A stretch of 64,000 nt of DNA from Bacillus sp. B15-48 (lineage in GTDB: Bacteria; Bacillota; Bacilli; Bacillales; Cytobacillaceae): contig NZ_WOFU01000002.1 in the NCBI RefSeq assembly GCF_016879755.1, positions 124,001 to 188,000 on the forward strand, given 5' to 3'. Under the pieces are notes generated by a model that did no database searches, had not been told where the DNA came from, and saw nothing but the letters and a program-made list of their open reading frames with translations. Of the stretch, positions 53,026 through 63,101 are shown in pieces (within the stretch, counting starts at the first letter, position 1; each line of letters begins with the position of its first letter). The position numbers and the translations under genes were made by a program.

Positions 53026-53868
53026 TTAATTGATATATTTCCCATAATCAGGAAGTGCGATCTTATCAAATTCATTTACGAGCACCTGAAGACTTGTTGA
53101 TAACTCTTCTCCACTCATCGGCAAACCATGACCCGTTACAGCAACATTTGGTGTAAGGGTTTGTAAGTTCTGGACAGACTTCCTTGCGCTTTCCCAATCT
53201 GTTGTTAAATAGCGGGGTGGTCCGCTAATTTCTTTCTCTTGAGTCAGCACTTTGTAAAGATACTCTTGTTTTACTGTTACGAAAGCATCTCCAACGATCA
53301 AGGTTTTATCTTGATCTCTGAAAAATGATACATGGCCTTCTGTATGTCCAGGAGTATGAATCCAGCGAAAACCTGGCATTTGTGAGACAGTTCCATCTGA
53401 TGGCAATGCTTCTACATTGTCGCCTAAAGAGATCGGCTCATTAGGGAATATTGGCGACATTTTTGCAACCATACCGCCTTCTACCGTAGAATCCGGCTCG
53501 GGGTATTTCTTTTTCCCTGTTAAATATGGGAGTTCCAATTCATGCGCATATACCGGCACTTCCCAATGTTTGATTAATTCAACGATCGCACCAACATGAT
53601 CAAAATGACCATGTGTCAAGATAATTGCCTTCGGTTTGCTTCCTTGTCCAAAACGCTCCTCTGTAGTCGCAATAATTTCCTCTGCTGATCCAGGCATCCC
53701 AGCATCAACTAACACAAAATGATCTTCATTACCTACGAAACAAATATTAACAATTTGAACGGTGTACGAGTAGATGTCAGGCAATACAGATATCCCAACA
53801 CCACTGCCTATTGACGTAGTGGGAATATATTTATAATCACTACCATATGATAGATTTTTGTCCATCTT
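53026..53868 (-). CDS. MBL-fold metallo-hydrolase
   Basis: The 280-aa protein has the metallo-beta-lactamase motifs ILTHGHFDHVGA (HxHxDH), HTPGHTEGHVSF and the bridging Asp in IVGDAFVT, with a final VTGHGLPM. The two-metal site is complete. The subgroup (glyoxalase II-like or quinohydrolase-like) cannot be fixed by eye. ATG 53868 has AAGGGG upstream; ATG/other start at 53883 is the longer frame. Confidence 0.85.
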   Translation of the reverse strand, partial: KMDKNLSYGSDYKYIPTTSIGSGVGISVLPDIYSYTVQIVNICFVGNEDHFVLVDAGMPGSAEEIIATTEERFGQGSKPKAIILTHGHFDHVGAIVELIKHWEVPVYAHELELPYLTGKKKYPEPDSTVEGGMVAKMSPIFPNEPISLGDNVEALPSDGTVSQMPGFRWIHTPGHTEGHVSFFRDQDKTLIVGDAFVTVKQEYLYKVLTQEKEISGPPRYLTTDWESARKSVQNLQTLTPNVAVTGHGLPMSGEELSTSLQVLVNEFDKIALPDYGKYIN

Positions 53869-53877
53869 ACAACCCCT

Positions 53878-53973
53878 TTGCAAAAAGTAAAACCGAGATT
53901 AGCTTTCGCTGGAATCTTGGGTATTATTCTTTTATTAATCATTGGGTCGATGTTTTTTAAATTTTCTCAGTGA
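53878..53973 (+). CDS. Possible 31-aa single-helix membrane peptide
   Basis: TTG 53878 opens MQKVKPRLAFAGILGIILL... ending KFSQ at TGA 53971. One clear hydrophobic helix lies between basic ends, and a terminator follows 12 nt later. There is no good SD (ACAACCCC upstream), so translation is doubtful. Divergent from the MBL gene. Confidence 0.25.
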   Translation: MQKVKPRLAFAGILGIILLLIIGSMFFKFSQ

Positions 53974-53984
53974 CAACAAGAATT

Positions 53985-54020
53985 AAAAAGGATGAAATCA
54001 TTTTGATTTCAACCTTTTTT
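53985..54020. terminator. Bidirectional terminator
   Basis: AAAAAGG-a-TGAAATCA / TGATTTCA-a-CCTTTTTT is a strong stem with T-runs on both strands. It ends the gene at 54019 on the minus strand. Confidence 0.8.
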
Positions 54021-54324
54021 ACTGTTTTTTCTCGACCTTTACTAGTCCATCTTTTCTGCTTTCCTTCTCAAAGTAAACGATGATTCGATCATTCATTTGT
54101 AGATCCTCATCAATATTGACATTTTCTTTTTTTATGTGAATGCGCTGTCCATTATCAGCTTTTCCGTAATATCCAGTTTCATCTATTTCTGTAATTGTAT
54201 AACAATAAGTGATATACTCCTTTTCCAATTCAGTCGACACTGGTTTCGAACTATTAAAGGAAAAGTTTAAATAAATTAACACACCCAATAAAATGGTTAA
54301 TAACGATAGAATAAACACTTTCAT
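54019..54324 (-). CDS. Membrane-anchored small protein, unknown function
   Basis: The 101-aa product has an N-terminal hydrophobic segment (residues 2-20) followed by an extracellular domain of short strands (EYITYCYTITEIDETGYYG, INDRIIVYFEKES-like). It resembles an OB- or SH3-like small beta domain. Start ATG with GAGGGA upstream. No family recognised. Confidence 0.62.
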   Translation of the reverse strand: MKVFILSLLTILLGVLIYLNFSFNSSKPVSTELEKEYITYCYTITEIDETGYYGKADNGQRIHIKKENVNIDEDLQMNDRIIVYFEKESRKDGLVKVEKKQ

Positions 54325-54502
54325 CTGCTAAATCCCTCACAAATTTTCATTCCCTCATCAGTATATGATTAGATGTCTGTTTAATAACACAAAGTCGTTT
54401 TCCAGCCCTCTTTTTTTTAAAAAAAGCAAAGATTTGAACTCGAGAATAATAGTTATTATTTTCCAATAATTTAAGTTTACAATATTTTTTCAAATAAAAA
54501 AA

Positions 54503-54532
54503 GAGAAACCAAAGTTTAAAATTTGGTTTCTC
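54503..54532 (-). terminator. Terminator after the amidinotransferase-fold gene
   Basis: GAGAAACCAAA / TTTGGTTTCTC is followed on the minus strand by TTTTTTT. Confidence 0.85.
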
Positions 54533-54538
54533 ACTCAT

Positions 54539-55399
54539 TTAATGATTTGTACGTAAGATGGGTAGCGTGCAACAACGGAACGAACCGCCAGATTTTATAA
54601 TTTCAGTAATATCTACCTCAATCACTTCAAACCCTCGGTCACGTAATTGTTTATTCACCTCTTTATTAATAGGTAAACTTAAAATTCGTTTGTTTCCAAG
54701 TGATAAAACATTCGTTCCAAGTGTAAATTGTTCGTCTTTTGATACCTCAATAATGTCATATTTACTACTAAATAATTCAATGTCCTCTTTCGTTAATGCT
54801 TCTGGATAGATTAGTGCTACTTCCGGTGAAACAACATTGAATACACAATCAAGGTGAAGATACGTTTCCTTAAATGGAATCCCTTTTACATCAAAGCTCG
54901 TTAACAATTGCTTTAAATGATCAACGGCCTGTTTGTTTGTTCGGTCGCTTAAACCGATATAGATTGTTTCACCATCAATGATTACATCTCCACCCTCAAT
55001 ATGGTCTCCGACTATATTATAATAGGAAAACCCTTCATCCTCAAGCCATTGCTTTAAGACCCCCTCTTCTCCTTGACGAACTTTACTCGCCATGTCGGCG
55101 ACAAACACAGTATTTCCGATTGTAAAGCCGATATCTCTTGTAAAAACCTGTTCTGGATACTTTTTATGATAAGGGAGCAAAATCGTTTCTACTCCATGTT
55201 CCTTTAAAGCCTGCACAAATTTTTCATGCTGTTCAAGAGCCCGCTCGATGTGTATCCCTTCATTTTTAAAATGCTTTTGTGTTTCATTGATCACATCTCT
55301 AATCGTCATATATTGAGGCGAACAAAGAATGACTCTTTTTAATAGGTCATACTCAGTAAAACAAGTTGTCTTGTGTTCAATTTGTGAAATATCCGTCAT
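54539..55399 (-). CDS. Amidinotransferase/dimethylargininase-family protein
   Basis: The 286-aa protein has the pentein-fold residues of this family: FTRDIGF, EGGDVIIDG, HLDCVFNV and the catalytic Cys in SGGSFRCCTLP. The family hydrolyses methylated arginines or moves amidino groups. B. subtilis YkgA is similar and its substrate is unsettled. ATG 55399 has GGAGGT upstream. Monocistronic. Confidence 0.82.
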   Translation of the reverse strand: MTDISQIEHKTTCFTEYDLLKRVILCSPQYMTIRDVINETQKHFKNEGIHIERALEQHEKFVQALKEHGVETILLPYHKKYPEQVFTRDIGFTIGNTVFVADMASKVRQGEEGVLKQWLEDEGFSYYNIVGDHIEGGDVIIDGETIYIGLSDRTNKQAVDHLKQLLTSFDVKGIPFKETYLHLDCVFNVVSPEVALIYPEALTKEDIELFSSKYDIIEVSKDEQFTLGTNVLSLGNKRILSLPINKEVNKQLRDRGFEVIEVDITEIIKSGGSFRCCTLPILRTNH

Positions 55400-55500
55400 T
55401 AAACTACCTCCGCTAGAAATTTTGTTTTTAATATACCCTTAAATAATCATTTGGATGCTAATAATAGCTGCTCGAAGTGCATGATTATTTACTCATGGCA

Positions 55501-55533
55501 AAAAGCCATATTGAACTCATCAATATGGCTTTT
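55501..55533. terminator. Terminator after the patatin gene
   Basis: AAAAGCCATATTGA-ACTCA-TCAATATGGCTTTT is a perfect 14-bp stem flanked by A and T runs. Confidence 0.85.
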
Positions 55534-55570
55534 CCATCCGGCAGCAAGTACATTCAACTTGCCATTACAT

Positions 55571-56479
55571 TTATTTTTCTAAAAATCGCTCTATTTCTGC
55601 TTGATTTTCTTTAAATGCTTCATTTCCTAATTCAATTAACTTATCCATATATCCCACGTCATCAAAAGACATTTCTTTCCCCAAATCTTTGTTCACACGC
55701 ATATAATTTTCTTTGAGTAACAACTCACAATGATAGGAGACTGATTCAGAGGAAATATCTAACGCTAAATCTAATAACCTCGGGGTTACTTTAAAAGATG
55801 GAAACTGAACAGGAAGCCACTGTTTTATCCCCCATTCCTTTTCATGGCCACCAGAAAAGACAATATTTTGTTTCCCAGTTCCTAAAGAAAGAATGTGGAT
55901 AGATTCTAAACTTTGCTTAAAATGATGAATGGAATCCGTTAAACATACAAGTGACGGATTATTCGCCCATAAACCTCCATCAATCGAGAGATATTTATTG
56001 TCAATATTATTTGGTGGGAAATACACAGGGGCTGAACATGAAGAAAGGACAGCATCCCAAAGTTTTATCTGGATATCCGTCATTTCATTTTTTCCATATG
56101 AACGATGAGCATATGGTTTTCCATGTGTAAGGTCAACTGCAGGAATCAACAAAGGTTTTTCTACTTCAGTCAGTTGCTGATCACCAAATGCTTTTTTCAA
56201 CAACGTTCTTAAATTTCGGTCACTATATATACTTTTAAAGAGGCCAACTTTGGCCTCTCTCATAAAAATTTTTTCTCCGTGTTGTAAATACTGATCCAAT
56301 AAAGATTGCATGTCTACATTTAATGCCACAGCTCCAGCAATGATTGAGCCTGTACTTGTTCCCCCAATAAGATCAAAATGTTTACTCACCTTTTGATTAT
56401 ATGTATCTTCCATCGCTTTTAAGATAGCAATTGCAAATACACCGCGGATTCCACCGCCATCAATACATAAAATCTTCAA
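55571..56479 (-). CDS. Patatin-like phospholipase
   Basis: The 302-aa protein has the oxyanion loop DGGGIRG, nucleophile Ser in GTSTGS and catalytic Asp in SIDGGLWANNP, the full patatin dyad. It would hydrolyse membrane lipids or acyl esters in the cytoplasm. TTG 56479 has AGGTGATG 8 nt upstream. The gene before it codes for a small unknown protein, 95 nt away. Similar patatins serve as CBASS effectors, but no nucleotidyltransferase gene is present. Confidence 0.87.
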   Translation of the reverse strand: MKILCIDGGGIRGVFAIAILKAMEDTYNQKVSKHFDLIGGTSTGSIIAGAVALNVDMQSLLDQYLQHGEKIFMREAKVGLFKSIYSDRNLRTLLKKAFGDQQLTEVEKPLLIPAVDLTHGKPYAHRSYGKNEMTDIQIKLWDAVLSSCSAPVYFPPNNIDNKYLSIDGGLWANNPSLVCLTDSIHHFKQSLESIHILSLGTGKQNIVFSGGHEKEWGIKQWLPVQFPSFKVTPRLLDLALDISSESVSYHCELLLKENYMRVNKDLGKEMSFDDVGYMDKLIELGNEAFKENQAEIERFLEK

Positions 56480-56574
56480 TTGATCATCACCTAATTCATG
56501 CTTTAGATTAGCTTTCCCTCTTTTATTAAATGATATGTTTTAGTATCAGCCATTTTATCTACCTAAAGCGAGCT

Positions 56575-56829
56575 TTAAAAATCGATGACTTTTGCTAATT
56601 TTTCGACGAGTACCACACATTTTCGTTCTCCAATTTCGTATACATACATTTTCTGCTCATTTTCTTGGAGGAACTTTTTAAATTGAATATCCCTGCTCAT
56701 ATCATTTTGTTCAACTATATCGACAATCATCTTATAAATTTGTTGAATTGTTGGCTCTTGTTGGGATGCAATCTTGATCGGAGCAGGTAATCCATTGACC
56801 TTGAGTGTAACGATTATAACTGTATCCAA
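56575..56829 (-). CDS. Small protein, unknown function
   Basis: The 84-aa product starts at TTG 56829, which has AAGGAG 9 nt upstream; the in-frame ATG at 56838 touches the SD. It begins MDTVIIVTLKVNGLPAPIK, has an amphipathic helical centre and ends with strands (KMYVYEIGERKCVVLVEK). No family recognised. Same direction as the patatin gene downstream. Confidence 0.6.
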   Translation of the reverse strand: MDTVIIVTLKVNGLPAPIKIASQQEPTIQQIYKMIVDIVEQNDMSRDIQFKKFLQENEQKMYVYEIGERKCVVLVEKLAKVIDF

Positions 56830-56892
56830 TAGCTTCATCTCCTTAGTTATCCTATTTCGACTTAAGAAGATGTTTTCCTGCCAATTCGGAAG

Positions 56893-57987
56893 TTATAATT
56901 TAGCTGCTTCTTCCTTTTCAACAATCATCGTCCAACCAAGTGGGTCAGCTTCAATACCAAGTTGAATCCCAGTCAGTGTATCATAAAGTTTTTTGGAAAT
57001 TTCTCCCGTTTTCCCATTATTCACAATTAGCTTTTCACCTTCCCAGGATAATTCACCAACTGGTGAAATAACAGCTGCCGTACCTGTACCAAAGGCTTCC
57101 TCTAGGACACCATCATTATATGCTTGGTAAATATCTTCCATTGAAATTTTCCGCTCACTAATTGGTATATTCCAATATTTTAACAGAGCAATCACAGAAT
57201 CCCTTGTCACACCTTCAAGTATGCTTCCATTTAACATTGGAGTTACAACTTCTCCGTTAATTTTAAAGAAGATATTCATACTTCCAACTTCTTCAATGTA
57301 TTTATTTTCTATAGAATCAAGCCATAATACTTGGGAGTATCCTTCTTTCTCGGCCTTTTCCTGTGCGATTAAGCTACCAGCATAGTTTCCAGCTGTTTTG
57401 GCATTTCCTGTTCCACCAACTGCTGCACGGACATATTGACGTTCAACAGCAATTCTTACCGGATTGATTCCTTCCTTATAATAAGCTCCTACAGGCGAGA
57501 GAATAATCATAAAGCGGTACTGTGACGAAGGGTGTACACCCAAAAACGGTTCGGTTGCAATGATAAACGGGCGAATATATAAAGATGTTCCTGGTACATT
57601 TGGAATCCACTCCCGATCAACATTGATTAGTTTTTTCAAGCCGGTTAAGACGATATCTTCATCAATATATGGAATACAAAGTCGATCATTAGAACGATTT
57701 AACCGTTTCATATTCATATCAGGCCTAAACAGTAATACTTCATCATTTTCCGTAAGATAAGCCTTTAATCCTTCAAATACCGTTTGTCCATAGTGAAAGA
57801 CCATTGCAGCAGGATCGAGTACAACTGGTTGGTAAGGAACAACCCTTGCATCATGCCATCCCCGGCCTTTTGTATAATCCATTATAAACATATGGTCAGT
57901 AAAATATTTGCCGAACTCTAAATGATTGAAGGAAGGTTTTTGTTTCTTGTTTTCCCTTAGATGAATCTCAATCTTATGTTCTGTCAT
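56893..57987 (-). CDS. ilvE: Branched-chain amino acid aminotransferase
   Basis: The 364-aa fold-IV PLP enzyme has FHYGQTVFEGLKAY, the cofactor Lys region GNAKTAGNYAGSL, LWLDSIENKYIEEVGSMNIFF and EEAFGTGTAAVISPVG. It transfers amino groups to and from the keto acids of valine, leucine and isoleucine. ATG 57987 has AGGAG upstream. It follows proBA in the same direction, 48 nt after proA, so it may be read through from that operon. Confidence 0.93.
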   Translation of the reverse strand: MTEHKIEIHLRENKKQKPSFNHLEFGKYFTDHMFIMDYTKGRGWHDARVVPYQPVVLDPAAMVFHYGQTVFEGLKAYLTENDEVLLFRPDMNMKRLNRSNDRLCIPYIDEDIVLTGLKKLINVDREWIPNVPGTSLYIRPFIIATEPFLGVHPSSQYRFMIILSPVGAYYKEGINPVRIAVERQYVRAAVGGTGNAKTAGNYAGSLIAQEKAEKEGYSQVLWLDSIENKYIEEVGSMNIFFKINGEVVTPMLNGSILEGVTRDSVIALLKYWNIPISERKISMEDIYQAYNDGVLEEAFGTGTAAVISPVGELSWEGEKLIVNNGKTGEISKKLYDTLTGIQLGIEADPLGWTMIVEKEEAAKL

Positions 57988-58035
57988 TTTTCGTTACTCC
58001 TGTCTATTAATTATATTTTAATAATATTATGACAC

Positions 58036-59283
58036 CTAATTCCGAATTTGACCATTCCCATAAATAAAAAACTTTGTGGATGTGAGCGCCTCTAAGCCCA
58101 TAGGTCCTCTCGCATGCATTTTTTGTGTACTTATCCCTATTTCAGCTCCATAGCCAAATTCAAATCCGTCTGTGAATCGTGTCGATGCATTATGATATAC
58201 GGCTGCTGCATCTACTTTTGTGAGAAAGAGAGAGGCATTTTGTTCATCGTTCGTGACAATCGCTTCTGAATGGTTTGTCCCATACTCGTTGATATGGCCA
58301 ATCGCTTCTTCAACACCCGTTATGCTTTTTACACTCACAGTTAGTCCAAGATACTCAGTGTACCAATCCTCTTCTGTAGCAAGTTTTGCGGCAGGGAAAA
58401 GTGCAACAACCTCTTCGTCCCCATAAACTTCGACACCATGTTGATCAAGCGCCTTTAATAAATTCTCACCGTATTTATTATACCAATTTTCGTGAATCAA
58501 GATGGTTTCAATCGCATTACAAACAGATGGTCGCTGTGTTTTCGCATTTAAAACAATTTCCTCAGCCATCGTTTCGTCCGCTGTTTCATCAATGAAGATA
58601 TGACAGTTCCCTGCTCCAGTTTCTAATACCGGGACTGTAGACTCACGAATGACGGTATCAATTAAATTTTTCCCGCCACGTGGAATAAGGACATCTAAAA
58701 ATTCATTTAAATGAAAAAGTTCTTTCGCTGTTTCTCTGCTTGTATCTTCAATTAGCTGAACCGATTCAACAGGAAGGGAACTTTTTTCAAGTGCTGAATG
58801 GATGGATTGAATAAGTACCATATTCGAAAAGCGTGCAGAAGAACTTCCCCGTAAAATGACTGCATTCCCCGTTTTTATACAAAGTGTCGCAGCATCAATC
58901 GTTACATTTGGCCTTGCTTCATAAATCATTCCGATTACACCAATTGGGACACGCTTCTTATTAATTAATAAACCATTTTCTTTATTGATCGTTTCGAGAA
59001 CATCGCCAATCGGATCCTTTAGCTCGATCAACAGGTCAATCGCATCTGCCATATCATGAATGCGTTTCTCATTTAGCAAAATTCGGTCTAATACTGATTC
59101 CGAAAGGCCGTTTTTTCTTCCTTCCTCTAAATCTTTTTGATTTTCAATTAAAATCGTCTGTTTATCTGCAACCAGTTGCTTAGCAATCAACTTTAGGGCC
59201 GCATTTTTTTCCTCAGTAGTCGCACTGACTAATAGTCTGCTAGCATTTTTCGCTAACTGTCCTTTTCTTTTAACTTCACTCAT
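58036..59283 (-). CDS. proA: Gamma-glutamyl phosphate reductase
   Basis: The 415-aa protein has [21 protein letters not shown], the catalytic Cys in [11 protein letters not shown] and [15 protein letters not shown]. It reduces gamma-glutamyl phosphate to the semialdehyde for proline. Two ATGs (59286, 59283) follow AGGAGG; the second has better spacing. It lies 13 nt after proB and is under the same T-box. Confidence 0.94.
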   Translation of the reverse strand: MSEVKRKGQLAKNASRLLVSATTEEKNAALKLIAKQLVADKQTILIENQKDLEEGRKNGLSESVLDRILLNEKRIHDMADAIDLLIELKDPIGDVLETINKENGLLINKKRVPIGVIGMIYEARPNVTIDAATLCIKTGNAVILRGSSSARFSNMVLIQSIHSALEKSSLPVESVQLIEDTSRETAKELFHLNEFLDVLIPRGGKNLIDTVIRESTVPVLETGAGNCHIFIDETADETMAEEIVLNAKTQRPSVCNAIETILIHENWYNKYGENLLKALDQHGVEVYGDEEVVALFPAAKLATEEDWYTEYLGLTVSVKSITGVEEAIGHINEYGTNHSEAIVTNDEQNASLFLTKVDAAAVYHNASTRFTDGFEFGYGAEIGISTQKMHARGPMGLEALTSTKFFIYGNGQIRN

Positions 59284-59296
59284 CATTATTCCTCCT

Positions 59297-60382
59297 CTAT
59301 ACTTTTACCCATTTATTTCGATGGATGACTTCCACTAAAGGCTTTTCTACCTTACTGCGTTTTCCAAGTACCAATTTTAATTCATCGGCGGAATAGGTTA
59401 CTTCACCCTTTCCAAGCAAACCACTTGGGCCGTAGACTTCGACGACATCGCCTGTTTGAAAAGTTCCGATGATTTTAATCACGCCCGCCGGAAGCAAACT
59501 TTTTCCATTAAATATCATCGCTTCCTCTGCACCTTTGTCAACAAAGACAGCTCCTGATACTTCCGAATGAACAGCAATCCATTGTCTTTGCGTGTTAATT
59601 GAATGTAGATGCTTATTATGAATATAAGTACCATCTCCATTGCCCTCAAGGATGTCGACTAGCTTTCGACTCCCCTTTCCCTGTCCGATAAAAACTGGAA
59701 CACCTAAAGACAGAGCCGTCTTGGCTGCCATTAACTTTGACTTCATCCCACCAGTTCCAACTTTGGAGCCTGAACTTTCAGCAAATCCGATCATCTCATC
59801 GGTGATTTCTTCAAGAACATCCAGTCTTTTGGCTTCTGGATTTATTTTAGGATTTGAATCATAAAGACCGTTAATATCTGTTAAGATGATTAACTGATCT
59901 GCGTGGATTAACCCGCTAACCAAAGCGGAAAGCATATCATTATCACCAAATGTTAATTCAGTAACAGAAACGGTATCATTTTCATTTATAATCGGCAAAA
60001 TCCTCCGTTCCAAAAGCTCCATAATTGTTTCATACGCATTTTTATAGCGTTCCCGATTGGAAAAGTCAGTCCGAGTCAGTAGAATTTGGGCAGGGTTTAT
60101 CGAAAACTCGCTAAATTTTTCAATGTAAGATTGGATCAAAATACTTTGGCCAACGGCTGCTGCAGCTTGCTTGCCTTTTAGTGTAACCGGTCTAGTTGGA
60201 TAGCCGAGCCTAGTAAAACCGGCAGCTACTGCACCGGAAGATACCATTAATACTTCATGCCCTTCTAATCTTAACTTAGCTACTGCCCGAACATGGTCGT
60301 TGAACTTTTCATGATCAATTTCACCTTTTTCATTCGTTAATGAGCTGCTGCCTATTTTGACGACAATGCGTTTTTTCTCCAT
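59297..60382 (-). CDS. proB: Glutamate 5-kinase
   Basis: The 361-aa protein has an N-terminal amino acid kinase domain ([46 protein letters not shown]) and a C-terminal PUA domain (about residues 275-350). It phosphorylates glutamate, the first step of proline synthesis. The PUA-bearing form is the long type. ATG 60382 has AGGAG upstream. Control is by the T-box ahead of it. Confidence 0.95.
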   Translation of the reverse strand: MEKKRIVVKIGSSSLTNEKGEIDHEKFNDHVRAVAKLRLEGHEVLMVSSGAVAAGFTRLGYPTRPVTLKGKQAAAAVGQSILIQSYIEKFSEFSINPAQILLTRTDFSNRERYKNAYETIMELLERRILPIINENDTVSVTELTFGDNDMLSALVSGLIHADQLIILTDINGLYDSNPKINPEAKRLDVLEEITDEMIGFAESSGSKVGTGGMKSKLMAAKTALSLGVPVFIGQGKGSRKLVDILEGNGDGTYIHNKHLHSINTQRQWIAVHSEVSGAVFVDKGAEEAMIFNGKSLLPAGVIKIIGTFQTGDVVEVYGPSGLLGKGEVTYSADELKLVLGKRSKVEKPLVEVIHRNKWVKV

Positions 60383-60405
60383 TTAAAGCACTCCTAAAAA
60401 ATTCT

Positions 60406-60656
60406 AAAATCAAAAAGAGCCCACTCATCCTTAATAATAAAGGACGAAAGGGCTTATCTTCCGCGGTACCACCAATATTGGATGTAAACAACACATCCCG
60501 CTCTGCCGGATAACGCCCGGAGGCGCCCATGTTTTTAACATGAGACTCGGGAGACAGGTTCCACGGCTTATTGTGACAGGATCTCTCAGCTTTAGACCCC
60601 GCTCTCTTGGCACATAAGTATCCGTGTACTATTCCTCCGTTAACGTTCAGCTTTTT
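60406..60656 (-). ncRNA. T-box riboswitch (proline) of proBA
   Basis: On the minus strand the leader has the T-box core GGTGGTACCGCGG (60473-60461) with the usual GAAGATAAGCCC continuation. A terminator follows (AGCCC 60418-60422 / GGGCT 60450-60454, T-run to 60410). Stem I contains the specifier region GTGGAACCTGTCTCCC; CCT (60558-60556) is a proline codon, matching the genes controlled. Uncharged tRNA-Pro should stabilise the antiterminator. Confidence 0.93.
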
Positions 60657-60661
60657 TATAA

Positions 60662-60690
60662 ATATTAAGATGACTCAAACAAAAAGTCAA
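60662..60690 (-). promoter_or_regulatory. Promoter of the proBA T-box transcript
   Basis: TTGACT (60690-60685), 17-bp spacer, TAATAT (60667-60662) on the minus strand, just upstream of the T-box. Confidence 0.8.
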
Positions 60691-60750
60691 GAGAGGAGCA
60701 GCGTCATTTTTACGAAAATCGACAATTTTCCAACACTTTCAACTAAACTT

Positions 60751-62247
60751 TTATTCTAGTGTTTTCCATGTTCCTGCTTTTAGCCAATCCGTCATTCTCT
60801 CAATGTCTTTAGAAAATATTCGGTCCGCCGTTATTGGGGGAACAATTTCCCGTGCGGCCTTATAAAATTCACTTGTCAACGGAGATAATTTCTCAACACC
60901 ACGATATTCAACAGCTTGTAAAGCGCAAATACATTCAATCGCTAGCACCCGCCTGACATTTTGAATTACGTTGTATGCATACCGAGCAGCAATCGTACCC
61001 ATGCTTACATGGTCTTCCTGATTTCCTGAAGAAGGAATTGAATCTACGCTGGCTGGATGTGCAAGAGTCTTATTCTCCGAAACGAGCGACGCGGCAACAT
61101 ACTGCATAATCATTGCACCCGATTCCAATCCTGGTTGTGTGCTCAAAAACGGAGGTAAATCATTTAATTGTGGATTCACCAAACGTTCAACTCGCCGTTC
61201 AGAAATACTCCCTATTTCTGCAATAGCAACCTTCATAAAGTCCATAGCAATTGCAATCGGTTGTCCATGAAAATTCCCTCCTGAAAGGACCGTTTTGCCA
61301 TCATCAAAAATAAGCGGATTATCAGTCGCTGCATTCACTTCGATTTCTAGTTTTTCTTTTACATAATCCAAAGCCTGCCATGTCGCACCATGAACTTGAG
61401 GAATGCATCGTAAAGAATAGGCATCTTGAATTCGTTTTTCACCCTGTTTTGTTGTTAATTTGCTACCGGCTAATAGTTTACGAAATCGCTTAGCAACCTC
61501 TATTTGTTGCTTATACCCGCGGGCAATGTGAATTGCCGGGTGAAAAGCATCTGTTATTCCTTGAAGGGATTCTATCGTCAGCGCTGCGATCCACTCACTT
61601 TGATAGGCAACTTCAGCCGCCTCTAACCAAGCAATCACCCCCATAGCTGCCATTGCTTGTGTTCCATTTATTAAGGCAAGGCCTTCTTTTGCCTGAAGAA
61701 CGATTGGTTCTAATCCTTCTTCCCGATACACTTCAGCGGTTGAAAGAATCTGACCAGCACAAGAAACCTCCCCTTCCCCCATCAATACAAGAGCGAGATG
61801 GGCCAAAGGCGCAAGGTCTCCTGATGCTCCCAATGATCCTTGTTGAGGAATCAGCGGATGAATTTGTTTATTTAAAAGTTCTGCTAGACGATTTACGATA
61901 ATCTCCCTTACTCCAGAATAACCTAATAACAATGCATTTAGCCGTAAAAGAACCATCGCCCTTGAAACGACATCAGGAAAAGGCTCGCCTACACCGCAAG
62001 CGTGGGAACGGATTAGATTTTGTTGAAGCTCATTGACAGCTTGTTCAGGAATTACAACATCACTAAATTTACCGAATCCCGTATTAATCCCGTAAATTGT
62101 TCGCTTTTCAGCAACAATTCTTTCGACAGCTTTTCTACTTTGCGCCACTTTCTGAAGACTTTTTGTAGAAAGGGTTATAGACTCTTTTTTAAAACAAATT
62201 TGGCGAATTTGTTTTAAATTTAACGAATATCCAGTCAACTCCACCAT
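60751..62247 (-). CDS. hutH: Histidine ammonia-lyase
   Basis: The 498-aa protein has the MIO-forming Ala-Ser-Gly (residues 141-143, in [14 protein letters not shown]), [13 protein letters not shown], and [11 protein letters not shown]. It removes ammonia from histidine to give urocanate. Length and motifs are those of HutH rather than PAL/TAL, although substrate switching in this family is easy. The rest of the hut operon (hutU, I, G, P) is absent. ATG 62247 has AGGAGGG upstream. The proBA promoter follows it. Confidence 0.85.
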   Translation of the reverse strand: MVELTGYSLNLKQIRQICFKKESITLSTKSLQKVAQSRKAVERIVAEKRTIYGINTGFGKFSDVVIPEQAVNELQQNLIRSHACGVGEPFPDVVSRAMVLLRLNALLLGYSGVREIIVNRLAELLNKQIHPLIPQQGSLGASGDLAPLAHLALVLMGEGEVSCAGQILSTAEVYREEGLEPIVLQAKEGLALINGTQAMAAMGVIAWLEAAEVAYQSEWIAALTIESLQGITDAFHPAIHIARGYKQQIEVAKRFRKLLAGSKLTTKQGEKRIQDAYSLRCIPQVHGATWQALDYVKEKLEIEVNAATDNPLIFDDGKTVLSGGNFHGQPIAIAMDFMKVAIAEIGSISERRVERLVNPQLNDLPPFLSTQPGLESGAMIMQYVAASLVSENKTLAHPASVDSIPSSGNQEDHVSMGTIAARYAYNVIQNVRRVLAIECICALQAVEYRGVEKLSPLTSEFYKAAREIVPPITADRIFSKDIERMTDWLKAGTWKTLE

Positions 62248-62492
62248 CGTAAACCCTCCTAGATGGGACAGGTAAAAAAAGACGACAATAATCTGTTCTG
62301 TTCACACCATCATCGCCTTCATTAGCAATTAACATTTAAACTAATACTATAATATTTGTCATTATGTAAAAACATTATTAAAAACATAAAATTTATTTTT
62401 TATATGCTTGTTAATAATGAAAAGCTTTTATAAGCCGAACCTCTTTTCGTAGCCCTCTTCTTCCACTTTAAGGGAAGGGAAGCGAAATTAAA

Positions 62493-63098
62493 CTATTCAG
62501 CTTGGTCTGCCGTTTCTGCTAATTCAAATAAAAATTGATAGATTCCTTTAAATGCTTCCTCAATCGTCATTTCTTCCGAAAATCCCTCAAGATCATTTAG
62601 GGAAAAATTAATATTCCAAATCCCTTCATTTCCATCAAATAATAACTCAAACTTTGCGTCTTCATGAATGAATTTGTTCTTAATAAAATACTTGATTTTT
62701 TCCAAAAACTTTTTCTGCAGCTTTAATCCAAACATCACGTTATAAGTTCCAAAAGCATCATCAACCTCAAAGGAAACAGCATCAACTCCAACAAGTTCAA
62801 ACCACTCCAACTCCATGTACATAAACTCATTTTTCTCTTTTTTAAAGTAAGCTATTGGTTTTTGAAGGAATTCTTTCGTTTCTTCCCCTAAAAACTCCTC
62901 TGTCTCTTTATTCCCTCGTTCAATATAGGCATTAATAAAACGACTAGTATCCTCATTTTCAACAATCGTTATCCCCTCTTGTAAAAGCTGATACTTATCT
63001 ATGTATTCTTTTTCTTGCTGAAATACTTTTACGATTTTCTTCCCCTCAACATTCTCAATATGATTCTCAATAAATGTCTTCATCCTCGCTTTGAGCAT
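62493..63098 (-). CDS. Protein of unknown function, co-operonic with the helicase
   Basis: The 201-aa protein is acidic, with a helical N-terminal half and a beta-rich C-terminal half (FEVDDAFGTYNVMFGLKL, FELLFDGNEGIWNINFSLNDLEG). There is no signal or membrane segment. The ATG lies 3 nt after the helicase stop, with GGAAGGAAG upstream, so they are co-transcribed. I do not recognise a family. Confidence 0.68.
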   Translation of the reverse strand: MLKARMKTFIENHIENVEGKKIVKVFQQEKEYIDKYQLLQEGITIVENEDTSRFINAYIERGNKETEEFLGEETKEFLQKPIAYFKKEKNEFMYMELEWFELVGVDAVSFEVDDAFGTYNVMFGLKLQKKFLEKIKYFIKNKFIHEDAKFELLFDGNEGIWNINFSLNDLEGFSEEMTIEEAFKGIYQFLFELAETADQAE

Positions 63099-63101
63099 TT
63101 T

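Noticed and set aside
54347-54538. 63-codon minus-strand frame directly after the amidinotransferase-fold gene
   Set aside because: It begins inside the terminator hairpin, has no ribosome binding site and a random-looking Lys/Phe-rich composition.
55571-56479. CBASS or other anti-phage island around the patatin gene
   Set aside because: No cGAS-like nucleotidyltransferase, no Cap2/Cap3, no restriction or toxin genes nearby; neighbours are amino acid metabolism genes.
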